From the NCBI RefSeq assembly GCF_002902985.1, contig NZ_CP026167.1, forward strand, positions 4,464,001-4,528,000: DNA of 64,000 nt. The letters are read 5' to 3'. Both the position numbers and the translations under genes were made by a program. Below are positions 37,065 through 46,840 of this stretch, in pieces. Numbering within the stretch: the stretch's first letter is position 1; the number at the start of each line of letters is the position of its first letter. A model generated the notes under the pieces. The model had not been told where the DNA came from, did not search any database, and was given only the letters and a program-made list of their open reading frames with translations. This stretch comes from Leclercia sp. LSNIH1. Its GTDB lineage: Bacteria; Pseudomonadota; Gammaproteobacteria; Enterobacterales; Enterobacteriaceae.

Positions 37065-40000
37065 TTAATGGAAAATGCCCGTGGCCTGCGCATGCTGAAA
37101 CAGATGCGCTTTGTCATGGGCCGGGTTCAGCGCCAGTAAGTTCCCCAACAGGCGTTTGCAGGCCGCGAGCTCGCCCAGCCCTGCATAGCCCAGCGCCTCA
37201 ATGAACAGGCAATGCTGCTGGTGCTGATGACCCGCTGGCGTATCCAGTACCACCAGATCCGGGAGCGAAACTGCAAAGAAATCCGCTTCGGGCAGGTCGT
37301 CACGATGGGCCTGCACCCACGCCAGGAATCCCTGGAAGTGGCGCTCCGCCGCGGCGGGATCGCCCAACTGGCGCAGCGCCATTCCCTGCCAGAACAGATA
37401 GTCCGCTGGCTGATCGTTGTAGTAGCGTCCGGCATCGAGAGTGGAGCCGCCCTGTGCCGCCCGGGCAAAACAGCGTTGCGCGTCGGCATGTGCGCCACTT
37501 TGCGTATGGCAGTACCCCAGCAGATACCAGATATCGTTATCGGTTTGCCCCGGCAGACGCCCCTCCCCCAGATTGTGTGGATAGTGCAATGCCGCCTGCA
37601 GCAGAGCCATCGCCTCCTGGAATTCCCCGCGGCTTATGTGCTGCAGGGCACGATGCTGCTGGTTCAGCAGATACTGCCCGGTCACTTTGCCTTCACCCCC
37701 TTCCCACGGATGGAACTGCCGCTCCTGAAGTACCTGCGCCGCAGCATCGTAGCGCCCGGAACCGTTCCACAGACTCAGGAGTTCTGCGGTGAGGTCATCG
37801 CGCTTCAGCGCCACGCGCTCCCGCTCGGTGAGCATGGCGAGGCGTTTCCCCACCGGCTGCCCGGTGAGCTTATTGAGATAATCAAGCTCAAACAGGAAAC
37901 GCGGATTGTCCGGCTCCAGGGCCACGGCGCGCTGCAGACACTGCTCCGCCAGCGCCAGGTTGTGCTGTTTATTCCAGGCGTAGATCCCAAGCAGGCGGTG
38001 CGCAGGGGCAAACTCCGGCTCCTGCGCCAGCGTGGTCTGCCAGCATTTCACCGCATCGTCATAGCGGCGTTTGCTGTACCAGAAGCAGCCCAGCAGATAG
38101 CAGGCATACGGGTCGTCGTGCAGGGTTTGCAGCATTTGCACTTCATCAAGAGCATTCGGGAAACGTACCCGGTTGGCCTCGCAGCGCCGCGCCGCGGCAA
38201 TATAGCGGGCACGGGTAGCAGGATCGTCGCTTAAGGCGGCCCGCCACAACTGGGGCAACGTCTCCTGGCTGTCGAGCAGATCCAGCATCTCGCGGGCGGC
38301 GTCGCGCATGCCCATCGAGATTAACCAGCCCGCCAGCAGGCAGGCATTGGCCCCTCGACGACCAGTCACCTGCAACAGCTGGTCACAGGCAGCATCATCC
38401 CGGCTGATTGCCCAGCGGGCATAGTGCAGGGCGTAGCTCAGAGGATGGGTTTGCAGGCAGCGCTGAATGTAGTCCAGCGCTGCGCCTTCGCCCTGCACCT
38501 CTGCCAGCGCGAGGGCTTTCAGCCCCATCGCCAGGTTGTTGCTGGCGTTGGTGCTAAGGCTGATATCAACTTTTTCCAGCGCATCAGCCGCGTTGCCGCG
38601 CTTCATCGCCAGCCGCGCCAGGGATAAGAAAGCCGCATCACGGCAGTTTCCGCTCCACGAGGCTTTGTAGTAGTGATCCCATGCGGCGTCGTCCTGCCCC
38701 TGCCGCTCCAGGGCCGTCGCCAGCAGCTGGCTGGCTTCGCCGTCGCGGGGGTTTTTATTCAGACGATGGGCGCGAACCAGCGCGGCTTCGGCGCAGCGTT
38801 GCGCCAGCGCCCAGTCGGCACGGTTGAGCGCCAGCGTGCCCAGCGCCACGTTATTGCGATAGTCGTTAGCATCCAGCGCCAGCGCCCGGCGATAGTAATC
38901 TTCCGCATAGCGGCTGGCATGGTTGTACTGCTCCAGATGCTGCCCGATAAAATAGAGTTCATCGCTGTTGCTGATCTCTTCCGGCATGGCGGGCGCGGTA
39001 GCCGGATCCGGCAGCGGCGTCTCCTGCGGGATATGCTCCTGGTAGTGGAGCAGCGTGCGGCCCGAGGCCTCTTTCACCCTCAGCGTTAAGCGCTGCGGCA
39101 AGGTATCCGGCAGCGCCTGCTGCCAGCTTTCGCCCGGCATCAGGGTCAGGTGCGTCTCCCAGACCGGTTTTTCGTCGGCGGTCAGCTCGAGCCGCACATC
39201 ATGCAGCGGTGCGATGGCGTAGAGGCCGAGGTGAAGCTGCTGCTCACGCCGTTCCAGCTTAAGCGCCAGCTGCGTGTTGGCGTTATGCACCTGTCCCAGT
39301 TCGCTATAGGGCAGGAAGTTCTGCACGAAGATCTTCTCTTCGTAGGGTGCAAGCCAGGTGAAATCGGGCTGGTTATCGGTAAACACCCCGGTCATCAGCT
39401 CGATATAGGGGCCGTTTTCATCGGTCAGATTGCGATCCCAGGCACGGCCAAAATCGTCATGACCCCAGGTCCACTGCTTTTTCCCCGGCGACACATGGTG
39501 GTCGGCCACGTGCAGCAAGCCGCCGCGCTCGCCGTGGTGGTATGCCCCGACGAAATCGTAGTCCGATTTTTCCGCCATGTAGGAGGTTGGCACCGGCACG
39601 TTTTTGTAGCGGGAGATATCCACGCCCGCCGAGTAATCGACTTTATAGTAGGTGCCGGTGGCGATCGGGAAGGCGGAGACGGCGCGCTTGCCATGGTCAA
39701 ATACCGCCGTGACGTCCGGCGGGAAGACGCTCTGGTGATCGTCCCCACCCTTCACCGCCGGATTTGCCCACCACAGGAAGTGGCGCGGCGTGGCATTGCC
39801 GTTGAAGACTTTGCCGGCGATCTCAATCAACGCCCGGTCCGGGTAAAGGGTAAACCCGGTCATCACCTGCAGGCCGCGCATCGGCTCGGCCTCGCCCAGC
39901 CAGACGGTTTGCGCCCCGTTATCCTGCTCCTGAATGGTGACGTCGACAGGCATAAAGGTGGTTGGGCGGTGGTGCTGCGGCCAGTTAAATTCGATGCCGC

Positions 40001-40346
40001 CGGAGATCCACGGTCCCAGCAGCCCCACCAGCGCCGGTTTCACCACTTCGTTGTAGTAAACGAAATCACGCTGCTGGACTTTGTCATACGCGCGATGAAT
40101 ACGTCCCCCCAGCTCCGGCAGCAGCATAATGCGGATGAAGTCGTTTTCCATCCAGACGGCCTGGTAATTACGGGTTTCGCGAACGCCGGTCAGGGTATCG
40201 GTCACGCCGTAGGGATAGACCGCGCCAGAGGAGCCCTGATAGACGCGCTTTTCCAGGAACATCGGGTTGGTATCTTCTGCGCCGGTGGTCCACGTCGGTA
40301 ATGCCACGGTCTCCCGCCAGACCTTCACTGCTCCAGACATATTCAC
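37065..40346 (-). CDS. yphG: YphG, DUF5107 and tetratricopeptide-repeat protein
   Basis: The 1093-residue product equals E. coli YphG in length. Residues about 35-340 form a DUF5107 beta-sandwich of the galactose-mutarotase/glycosidase-like type (MLLPELGGRIHRAYDK, GGIEFNWPQHHRPTTF, FLWWANPAVKGG). The remainder is a long array of TPR helices (ALDANDYRNNVALGTLALNRADWALAQ, LAQEPEFAPAHRLLGIYAWNK). No signal peptide is evident. The function is not established; domain type and operon suggest carbohydrate handling. It is divergent from the ROK regulator yphH across a 108-base gap with an inverted repeat. Confidence 0.93.
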   Translation of the reverse strand: MNMSGAVKVWRETVALPTWTTGAEDTNPMFLEKRVYQGSSGAVYPYGVTDTLTGVRETRNYQAVWMENDFIRIMLLPELGGRIHRAYDKVQQRDFVYYNEVVKPALVGLLGPWISGGIEFNWPQHHRPTTFMPVDVTIQEQDNGAQTVWLGEAEPMRGLQVMTGFTLYPDRALIEIAGKVFNGNATPRHFLWWANPAVKGGDDHQSVFPPDVTAVFDHGKRAVSAFPIATGTYYKVDYSAGVDISRYKNVPVPTSYMAEKSDYDFVGAYHHGERGGLLHVADHHVSPGKKQWTWGHDDFGRAWDRNLTDENGPYIELMTGVFTDNQPDFTWLAPYEEKIFVQNFLPYSELGQVHNANTQLALKLERREQQLHLGLYAIAPLHDVRLELTADEKPVWETHLTLMPGESWQQALPDTLPQRLTLRVKEASGRTLLHYQEHIPQETPLPDPATAPAMPEEISNSDELYFIGQHLEQYNHASRYAEDYYRRALALDANDYRNNVALGTLALNRADWALAQRCAEAALVRAHRLNKNPRDGEASQLLATALERQGQDDAAWDHYYKASWSGNCRDAAFLSLARLAMKRGNAADALEKVDISLSTNASNNLAMGLKALALAEVQGEGAALDYIQRCLQTHPLSYALHYARWAISRDDAACDQLLQVTGRRGANACLLAGWLISMGMRDAAREMLDLLDSQETLPQLWRAALSDDPATRARYIAAARRCEANRVRFPNALDEVQMLQTLHDDPYACYLLGCFWYSKRRYDDAVKCWQTTLAQEPEFAPAHRLLGIYAWNKQHNLALAEQCLQRAVALEPDNPRFLFELDYLNKLTGQPVGKRLAMLTERERVALKRDDLTAELLSLWNGSGRYDAAAQVLQERQFHPWEGGEGKVTGQYLLNQQHRALQHISRGEFQEAMALLQAALHYPHNLGEGRLPGQTDNDIWYLLGYCHTQSGAHADAQRCFARAAQGGSTLDAGRYYNDQPADYLFWQGMALRQLGDPAAAERHFQGFLAWVQAHRDDLPEADFFAVSLPDLVVLDTPAGHQHQQHCLFIEALGYAGLGELAACKRLLGNLLALNPAHDKAHLFQHAQATGIFH

Positions 40347-40412
40347 TCTCCAGTAAACAAATAATAGTAAAAAGCGATAAGATGGCAGTGTAGAGAGGAA
40401 TTCAGCGCGCTG

Positions 40413-40433
40413 ATTGCGTAATGCTCACGCAAT
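40413..40433. promoter_or_regulatory. Inverted repeat in the yphG/yphH gap, candidate YphH operator
   Basis: ATTGCGT (40413-40419) and ACGCAAT (40427-40433) are perfect inverted arms with a 7-base spacer, 21 bases before the yphH start. ROK repressors bind spaced inverted repeats, so control by YphH is inferred. Confidence 0.55.
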
Positions 40434-40454
40434 ATAATTAACGGAGTTTAGTGA

Positions 40455-41651
40455 ATGCAGCTATCCGGTCTGAACAATCACAGGGTACGACAGCATAACC
40501 GCCGCACGATCATGTCCCTGGTCTGGCGCTACAAGCGCCTGAGTAAATCCCAGCTGGCCCAGCACACCGGGCTCTCTATTCCGGCGGTAAGCAAGATCCT
40601 GGATGAGCTGGTGGCGGACAAAAAGCTTGGGCATTCCAGTGAAAACCTCAGCACCCGGGGAATGAACAGCGGCCATTATCAGATCCCGGATGCGGGGCCA
40701 TTAATACTCTGCATGAATGTCAGCCCCACCAGCATTGAGAGCCAGCTTATCGACGCCCGTATGTCGCCGTTAGGCGAGTTTCGCTGGACTGACGTGAACG
40801 CACAGACGCCCGAAGCGTTGTTACAGGCCATTGAGAACCTGTGGCAGCAGCAGCGCAAACAGTGGCCGGGGCAGCGCATTAATCTGGCGCTGGGGATCCA
40901 CGGCCAGGTCGATACCGCCACCGGGGTATCGCAGATGATGCCCCAGGCGCCGTGGAAAAAACCGGTTGAGATTAAGTATCTGCTGGAAGAAAAACTGGGC
41001 ATCACGGTGAAGGTGGATAACGACTGTGTGATGCTGGCGCTGGCAGAGAAGTGGCAAAACCCGGCCAACCGCGACGATTTTTGCGTGATTAACGTCGATT
41101 ACGGTATCGGATCCTCGTTTGTGATTAATGGCCAGGTCTATCGCGGGACGCTTAACGGCAGCGGGCAAATTGGCCACACCATTTTCGATCGCGACGGCGT
41201 AGCCTGCGCCTGCGGACGCTACGGCTGTCTGGAGACGGTCGCCTCCCTCTCAGCCCTTAAAAAACAGGCGCGTTTATGGCTGAAATCCCAGCCCGGCACC
41301 CTCGGGCTTGATCCGGACAGCCTCACCAGTCTGCAGCTGATTGAGGCCTGGCGTCAGGGGAATGCTCCAATTCAGCGCTGGGCTGACGAGGCCGCCAACG
41401 CTATCGGACTGACGCTCTACAACCTGCTCAATATCCTTAATATCAACCAAATCTGGTTCTATGGCCGCAGCTGCGCCTTTGGCGAACGCTGGCTGCAGAC
41501 CATCAATCGCCAGATTGGATTTACCCCCTTCGATCACGGCGATGCGGTGCGTAACCGGCAAACGGAAATCGCCTTTGGCGGCTTAACCCGGCAGCAGCAG
41601 ATTATCGGCATTGGCTTTCTGTTCGTGGAGGACGCGCTGGCGGAAGGCTAG
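40455..41651 (+). CDS. yphH: ROK-family transcriptional regulator YphH
   Basis: The 398-residue protein is a NagC/Mlc-type regulator. It has an N-terminal winged helix (LVWRYKRLSKSQLAQHTGLSIPAVSKILDELV) followed by an actin-like ROK domain. The ROK domain has the DNDCVMLALAEK sugar/ATP-site segment and the zinc motif CACGRYGCLE. It probably senses a free or phosphorylated sugar of the yph pathway and controls the divergent yphG and the porter and epimerase genes. Length is within one residue of E. coli YphH. Confidence 0.94.
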   Translation: MQLSGLNNHRVRQHNRRTIMSLVWRYKRLSKSQLAQHTGLSIPAVSKILDELVADKKLGHSSENLSTRGMNSGHYQIPDAGPLILCMNVSPTSIESQLIDARMSPLGEFRWTDVNAQTPEALLQAIENLWQQQRKQWPGQRINLALGIHGQVDTATGVSQMMPQAPWKKPVEIKYLLEEKLGITVKVDNDCVMLALAEKWQNPANRDDFCVINVDYGIGSSFVINGQVYRGTLNGSGQIGHTIFDRDGVACACGRYGCLETVASLSALKKQARLWLKSQPGTLGLDPDSLTSLQLIEAWRQGNAPIQRWADEAANAIGLTLYNLLNILNINQIWFYGRSCAFGERWLQTINRQIGFTPFDHGDAVRNRQTEIAFGGLTRQQQIIGIGFLFVEDALAEG

Positions 41652-41779
41652 CGGAGAACATGCTGAAAGGGGGGGGAATTTAAATCATCCTGATGGCTGA
41701 TTTATGGCGAAAAGCGGAATGGCGGGGCGGCAATTTGTGTATTAGCTTTAAGATAAATCCCACCCCAAACGAGCCTGCC

Positions 41780-42202
41780 ATGAACACACTACGGTATTTC
41801 GATTTTGGTCAGTCCCGGGCGCTGATCCTGTTGATTGCCCGTCTCGCCCTTATCCTTCTGTTCATTATTTTCGGCGTGCCTAAAATGTTCGGTTTTGACG
41901 GCACGGTGCAGTATATGGTGAAGCTGGGCGCCCCGATGCCGATGCTGGCGGCCATTGTGGCGGTGATCATGGAAGTGCCCGCCGCCATTCTCATCGTGCT
42001 CGGCTTTTTTACTCGCCCGCTGGCGGTCCTGTTTGTCTTTTATACGCTGGGAACGGCGTTGATTGGGCACCACTACTGGGATATGAGTGGCGATGCGGTA
42101 ATGCCGAACATGATTAACTTCTTCAAGAACATCAGCATCGCTGGCGGATTCCTGCTGCTGGCGGTGGCCGGGCCGGGCGCTATCTCCATCGACCGGCGTT
42201 AG
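41780..42202 (+). CDS. yphA: DoxX-family inner-membrane protein YphA
   Basis: The 140-residue product has four hydrophobic segments and the DoxX-type [19 protein letters not shown]. It matches E. coli YphA in length and sequence. I start at [11 protein letters not shown] (41780); a longer frame adds 29 residues from a poorly conserved gap that includes a run of eight G (41670-41677). DoxX proteins are linked to redox or thiol stress, but the role of YphA is not known. In E. coli the gene lies at the other end of the yph cluster, next to yphB. Confidence 0.92.
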   Translation: MNTLRYFDFGQSRALILLIARLALILLFIIFGVPKMFGFDGTVQYMVKLGAPMPMLAAIVAVIMEVPAAILIVLGFFTRPLAVLFVFYTLGTALIGHHYWDMSGDAVMPNMINFFKNISIAGGFLLLAVAGPGAISIDRR

Positions 42203-42204
42203 CC

Positions 42205-42235
42205 ATAAAAAAGGCCGCTTGCGCGGCCTTTCTGT
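42205..42235. terminator. Bidirectional terminator between yphA and glyA
   Basis: AAGGCCGC (42211-42218) and GCGGCCTT (42223-42230) pair around a TTGC loop. A run of A precedes the stem (U-tract for glyA on the minus strand) and TTCTGTT follows it on the plus strand for yphA. Confidence 0.85.
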
Positions 42236-42249
42236 TCTGCGAGGCAGAC

Positions 42250-43503
42250 TTATGCGTAAACCGGGAAGCGGGCGCAGATCTCCAGCACTTTCGCTTTCAC
42301 GCGTTCGATAACCGCTTCGTCGTTGATGTTGTCCAGCACGTCGCACATCCAGCCCGCCAGCTCTTTCACTTCCGCTTCTTTAAAGCCGCGGCGAGTGACA
42401 GCCGGAGAACCGATACGGATACCGGAGGTCACAAACGGGCTCTTCGGATCGTTTGGTACGCTGTTTTTGTTAACGGTGATGTTGGCGCGGCCCAGGGCAG
42501 CGTCAGCTTCTTTACCGGTCAGGTTTTTATCAACCAGATCCAGCAGGAACAGGTGGTTTTCAGTCCCGCCGGAGACCACTTTGTAACCGCGGTTCAGGAA
42601 GACTTCCACCATCGCTTTGGCGTTCTTAGCAACCTGCTGCTGGTAAACCTTGAACTCTGGCTCCATCGCCTCTTTCAGCGCCACGGCTTTTGCCGCGATA
42701 ACGTGCATCAGCGGGCCGCCCTGCGCGCTTGGGAAGACAGCAGAGTTCAGTTTTTTGTACAGCTCTTCGTCACCGCCCTTCGCCAGGATCAGGCCGCCGC
42801 GCGGACCGGCCAGGGTTTTGTGGGTAGTGGTGGTGACAACGTGTGCGTGTGGAACCGGGTTCGGGTAGACGCCTGCGGCGATCAGACCGGCAACGTGTGC
42901 CATATCGACGAACAGGTATGCGCCGATGCTGTCTGCGATTTCACGCATTTTTGCCCAGTCAACAACACCGGAGTAGGCAGAGAAACCACCGATGATCATC
43001 TTCGGTTTGTGCTCTTTGGCCTGCTTCTCCATGTCGGCGTAGTCAATTTTACCGGACTCATCGATACCGTAAGGGATGATGTTGTACAGTTTGCCGGAGA
43101 AGTTAACCGGGGAGCCGTGAGTCAGGTGGCCGCCCTGCGCCAGGTTCATACCCAGTACGGTATCGCCCGGCTGCAGCAGTGCGGTATAGACAGCGAAGTT
43201 AGCCTGAGAGCCAGAGTGCGGCTGCACGTTAGCGTAGTCAGCGCCAAACAGCTCTTTTGCACGGTCGATTGCCAGCTGTTCAACCACATCGACATACTCG
43301 CAACCGCCGTAGTAGCGCTTGCCCGGGTAACCTTCAGCATATTTGTTGGTCAGCTGAGAGCCCTGCGCCTGCATCACGCGCGGGCTGGTGTAGTTTTCGG
43401 AGGCGATCAGTTCGATGTGCTCTTCCTGACGTACTTTTTCCTGCTCCATAGCCTGCCACAGTTCGGCATCATAATCGGCAATGTTCATTTCACGCTTTAA
43501 CAT
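42250..43503 (-). CDS. glyA: Serine hydroxymethyltransferase
   Basis: GlyA interconverts serine and glycine with tetrahydrofolate and is the main source of one-carbon units. The 417-residue PLP enzyme has the Schiff-base lysine in [14 protein letters not shown] (Lys229). It also has [20 protein letters not shown] and [12 protein letters not shown] start at [12 protein letters not shown] (43503), with AGGAG 6 bases upstream; a Met 2 codons earlier would leave no spacing. A PurR box and MetR-like sites lie upstream, shared with divergent hmp. Confidence 0.98.
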   Translation of the reverse strand: MLKREMNIADYDAELWQAMEQEKVRQEEHIELIASENYTSPRVMQAQGSQLTNKYAEGYPGKRYYGGCEYVDVVEQLAIDRAKELFGADYANVQPHSGSQANFAVYTALLQPGDTVLGMNLAQGGHLTHGSPVNFSGKLYNIIPYGIDESGKIDYADMEKQAKEHKPKMIIGGFSAYSGVVDWAKMREIADSIGAYLFVDMAHVAGLIAAGVYPNPVPHAHVVTTTTHKTLAGPRGGLILAKGGDEELYKKLNSAVFPSAQGGPLMHVIAAKAVALKEAMEPEFKVYQQQVAKNAKAMVEVFLNRGYKVVSGGTENHLFLLDLVDKNLTGKEADAALGRANITVNKNSVPNDPKSPFVTSGIRIGSPAVTRRGFKEAEVKELAGWMCDVLDNINDEAVIERVKAKVLEICARFPVYA

Positions 43504-43570
43504 CCGCATCTCCTGACTCAGCTAACAAGTAAATTTTGGCCTGAAAAGGCAGTCCTGATGGACGACGGGC

Positions 43571-43580
43571 AACAGTATAA
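43571..43580 (-). promoter_or_regulatory. Candidate glyA -10 element
   Basis: TATACT on the minus strand (43579-43574) lies about 70 bases upstream of glyA. The hexamer at the -35 position, CTGTTA, matches consensus at only 3 of 6. Confidence 0.35.
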
Positions 43581-43620
43581 CTGATTAGCAGAGTGATAAC
43601 AGGTCTTGACAAAGGATTTT

Positions 43621-43636
43621 ACGCAAACGTTTACCT
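43621..43636 (-). promoter_or_regulatory. PurR box upstream of glyA
   Basis: AGGTAAACGTTTGCGT on the minus strand matches the PurR consensus ACGCAAACGTTTNCNT read from the other side. It is nearly the same as the E. coli glyA operator. Confidence 0.8.
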
Positions 43637-43683
43637 ACCCGCCACGCAAGGGTTTGAGGAATAGCGTCCTCGCCCTGCAAAAG

Positions 43684-43718
43684 GGAATTCTTTTCAGGTT
43701 TGTGATGCAGTTAATTCA
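43684..43718 (+). promoter_or_regulatory. Two MetR-like sites between glyA and hmp
   Basis: GGAATTCTTTTCA (43684-43696) and TGCAGTTAATTCA (43706-43718) each match the MetR pattern TGAANNTNNTTCA at most fixed positions, 22 bases apart. E. coli carries paired MetR sites in the same gap. Confidence 0.55.
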
Positions 43719-43733
43719 TGTTGCAAAGAACCA

Positions 43734-43781
43734 TTTACAAAGCAGGGTTATTTTTTATAAGATGCATTCAAAATACACTAT
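43734..43781 (+). promoter_or_regulatory. hmp promoter with overlapping NsrR site
   Basis: TTTACA (43734-43739) and TATAAG (43756-43761) are 16 bases apart. Overlapping the -10 is a site starting AAGATGCATT and ending AATACACTAT (43759-43781), a good fit to the NsrR inverted repeat. Nitric-oxide derepression of hmp is expected. Confidence 0.7.
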
Positions 43782-43807
43782 TAAAGTAACATTTTAAGGA
43801 AGCTGCT

Positions 43808-44998
43808 ATGTTAGATGCCCAAACCATCGCTACCGTAAAAGCCACGATTCCCCTGCTGGTCGAAACGGGTCCTAAACTTACCGCCCATTTTTACGATCGT
43901 ATGTTCGCGCACAACCCGGAGCTCAAAGAGATTTTTAACATGAGCAACCAGCGTAATGGCGATCAGCGCGAAGCGTTATTCAACGCCATTGCCGCCTACG
44001 CCAGCAACATCGAGAACCTGCCGGCCCTGCTGCCAGCAGTGGAAAAAATCGCTCAGAAACATACCAGCTTCCAGATCAAACCTGAGCAGTACAACATTGT
44101 TGGCACCCACCTGCTGGCGACCCTGGACGAAATGTTCAGCCCGGGCCAGGAGGTGCTGGACGCCTGGGGCAAAGCCTACGGCGTGCTGGCGAACGTCTTT
44201 ATCAACCGTGAAGCGCAGATCTACAGCGAAAACGCCAGTAAGACCGGCGGATGGGAAGGTACCCGTGCCTTCCGTATCGTGGAAAAAACCCCGCGCAGCC
44301 AGCTTATCACCAGCTTTGAATTTGAACCCGTCGACGGCCAGCCGGTTGCCGATTACCAGCCAGGCCAGTACCTGGGCGTGTGGCTGAAGCCTGAAGGCTT
44401 CCCGCATCAGGAGATCCGCCAGTACTCTCTGACCCGCAAGCCAAACGGCAAAAGCTATCGCATTGCGGTAAAACGCGAGGAAGGCGGTCAGGTTTCGACA
44501 TGGCTGCATAACGAAGCCCGCGTGGGTGATGTGGTGCATCTGGCCGCCCCTGCGGGCGACTTCTTTATGGCTGTTGAAAGCAATACCCCGGTGACGCTGA
44601 TCTCCGCCGGTGTCGGTCAGACTCCGATGCTGGCGATGCTGGACACCCTGGCGAAGGCGCAGCATAAGGCGCAGGTGAACTGGTTCCACGCCGCAGAGAA
44701 TGGCGAAGTGCATGCGTTTTCTGATGAAGTGAAAAGCCTGGCTGCCGGCCTGCCGCACTTTACCGCTCATACCTGGTATCGCCTGCCGTCGGATGACGAC
44801 CGTGCCGCTGCCCGCTTCGACAGCGAAGGCCTGATGGCGTTAAGCGAGCATAAAGAGCAGTTCCACGCCCCGGAGATGCAGTTCTACGTCTGTGGCCCGG
44901 TGGCCTTTATGCAGTATGCCGCCGCGCAGCTCCTTGAGCTGGGGGTGAATAAAGAGAACATTCACTACGAATGCTTCGGCCCGCATAAGGTGCTGTAA
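43808..44998 (+). CDS. hmp: Nitric oxide dioxygenase flavohemoglobin
   Basis: Hmp oxidises nitric oxide to nitrate using O2 and NADH. The 396-residue product has an N-terminal globin domain with proximal His85 ([18 protein letters not shown]). A FAD domain follows ([22 protein letters not shown]), then an NAD domain ([26 protein letters not shown]). Length equals E. coli Hmp. It is monocistronic, divergent from glyA, with a strong terminator. Confidence 0.98.
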   Translation: MLDAQTIATVKATIPLLVETGPKLTAHFYDRMFAHNPELKEIFNMSNQRNGDQREALFNAIAAYASNIENLPALLPAVEKIAQKHTSFQIKPEQYNIVGTHLLATLDEMFSPGQEVLDAWGKAYGVLANVFINREAQIYSENASKTGGWEGTRAFRIVEKTPRSQLITSFEFEPVDGQPVADYQPGQYLGVWLKPEGFPHQEIRQYSLTRKPNGKSYRIAVKREEGGQVSTWLHNEARVGDVVHLAAPAGDFFMAVESNTPVTLISAGVGQTPMLAMLDTLAKAQHKAQVNWFHAAENGEVHAFSDEVKSLAAGLPHFTAHTWYRLPSDDDRAAARFDSEGLMALSEHKEQFHAPEMQFYVCGPVAFMQYAAAQLLELGVNKENIHYECFGPHKVL

Positions 44999-45001
44999 TG
45001 C

Positions 45002-45032
45002 AAAAAGCCCCTCAGTAGAGGGGCTTTTTTTT
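45002..45032 (+). terminator. Rho-independent terminator of hmp
   Basis: AAAAAGCCCCTC and GAGGGGCTTTTT pair around AGTA (stem 45002-45029), and the T run continues to 45032. The A-rich 5' side could also stop minus-strand transcription from glnB. Confidence 0.92.
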
Positions 45033-45066
45033 GCCCGGCGGCGCTGCGCTTGCAGGGGCCTACGGG
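45032..45066. repeat. Single REP element between hmp and glnB
   Basis: TGCCCGGCGGCGCTGCGCTTG followed by CAGGGGCCTAC is one REP palindrome directly after the hmp terminator. Confidence 0.6.
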
Positions 45067-45084
45067 ATGTCAAACAACGGGTAA

Positions 45085-45477
<393 letters not shown>

Positions 45478-45502
45478 TCATATTCAGGCGGAATTTAGCG
45501 CA

Positions 45503-46840
45503 TCACTCTTTAAAATCGTTTGCTTCCAGCTCATGGCGCGAGAGCAGTTTATAAAACTCGGTGCGGTTACGCCCAGCCATGCGCGCCGCATGGGTGACGT
45601 TGCCTTTGGTGATCTGCAGTAACTTACGCAGATAGTTAAGCTCAAACTGGTTGCGGGCTTCAACGAAGGTCGGCAGGGCGGTGTTTTCGCCCTCCAGCGC
45701 CTGCTCCACCAGCGCATCGCTGATCACCGGCGAGGAGGTGAGCGCCACGCACTGCTCAATCACGTTCACCAGCTGACGCACGTTACCGGGCCAGCTGGCG
45801 GTCATCAGCCGCTTCATGGCGTCGGTGGAAAATGCACGGACAAACGGCTTGTGCCGCTCCGCGGCCTGGCGCAGCAGCTGAGTAGCGAGCAGCGGAATAT
45901 CTTCTGCCCGCTCCGCCAGCGCAGGGATCTTCAGGTTAACAACGTTGAGACGGTAGAAGAGGTCTTCACGAAACTCGTTGCGCGCCATCGCCTTGGGCAG
46001 ATCCCGGTGGGTCGCGGAGATGATGCGCACGTTGATGTCGATATCGCGGTTACTGCCGAGCGGTCTGACCTTGCGCTCCTGCAACACGCGCAGCAGTTTT
46101 ACCTGCAAGGGCGCCGGCATGTCGCCAATTTCATCGAGGAACAGCGTGCCGCCTTCCGCCGCCTGGAAGAGCCCTTCCCGGCTGCTGACCGCGCCGGTGA
46201 AGGCGCCGCGCGCGTGTCCAAAGAGCTCGGACTCCAGCAGCTGCTCGGGCAGCGCCCCGCAGTTAATGGCGATAAAGGCGTTTTTGCCGCGCGGGCTGGC
46301 GTTGTGAATGGCCTGGGCGAGGATCTCTTTCCCGGTGCCGCTCTGGCCGTTAATCAGCACGCTGACATCGGACTGCGCCACCATGCGCGCCTGCTCCAGC
46401 AGACGCAGCATAATCGGGCTGCGGGTGACGATCGCCTCCCGCCACGTTTCGTCGCCGGAGGGGGCGGCGTGTTCCAGGGCATCATCAATCGCTTTGTAAA
46501 GCGCGTCTTTATCCACCGGCTTGGTGAGGAAGCTAAAGACCCCCTGCTGGGTGGCGGCCACAGCATCGGGGATGGAGCCGTGGGCGGTAAGAATAATCAC
46601 CGGCATGCCGGGCTGGAGCTTCTGGATCTCGGTGAAGAGCTGCATGCCGTCCATTTCGTCCATCCGCAGATCGCTTATCACCAGATCGATCTTCTCGCGG
46701 CCCAACACTTTCAGCCCCTCCTGACCACTTTCGGCGGTCACGATGCTATAACCCTCGCTCACCAGACGCATCCCCAGCAGCTTCAGCAAACCGGGATCGT
46801 CATCCACCAGCAAAAGATGCGCAGGTTTTCGGCTTGTCAT
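45503..46840 (-). CDS. glrR: Sigma-54-dependent response regulator GlrR
   Basis: GlrR (QseF) activates glmY transcription from a sigma-54 promoter after phosphorylation by GlrK. The 445-residue product has a receiver domain (acceptor Asp57 in VISDLRMDEMDG). The AAA+ domain has Walker A GQSGTGKE, the sigma-54 contact loop GAFTGA and Walker B GTLFLDEIGD. A Fis-like helix-turn-helix ends it (GNVTHAARMAGRNRTEFYKLL). Its start overlaps the qseG stop by 4 bases. Its binding sites (TGTC-N10-GACA) are visible upstream of glmY. Confidence 0.98.
   Translation of the reverse strand: MTSRKPAHLLLVDDDPGLLKLLGMRLVSEGYSIVTAESGQEGLKVLGREKIDLVISDLRMDEMDGMQLFTEIQKLQPGMPVIILTAHGSIPDAVAATQQGVFSFLTKPVDKDALYKAIDDALEHAAPSGDETWREAIVTRSPIMLRLLEQARMVAQSDVSVLINGQSGTGKEILAQAIHNASPRGKNAFIAINCGALPEQLLESELFGHARGAFTGAVSSREGLFQAAEGGTLFLDEIGDMPAPLQVKLLRVLQERKVRPLGSNRDIDINVRIISATHRDLPKAMARNEFREDLFYRLNVVNLKIPALAERAEDIPLLATQLLRQAAERHKPFVRAFSTDAMKRLMTASWPGNVRQLVNVIEQCVALTSSPVISDALVEQALEGENTALPTFVEARNQFELNYLRKLLQITKGNVTHAARMAGRNRTEFYKLLSRHELEANDFKE

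Noticed and set aside
37065..38900. Tandem repeats in yphG as a possible DNA repeat array
   Set aside because: The periodicity is at the protein level (TPR helices); the DNA units are not similar enough to be a repeat array or CRISPR.
39150..40301. A 383-codon open frame antisense to yphG
   Set aside because: It is a mirror of the conserved DUF5107 part of yphG with no independent evidence of coding.
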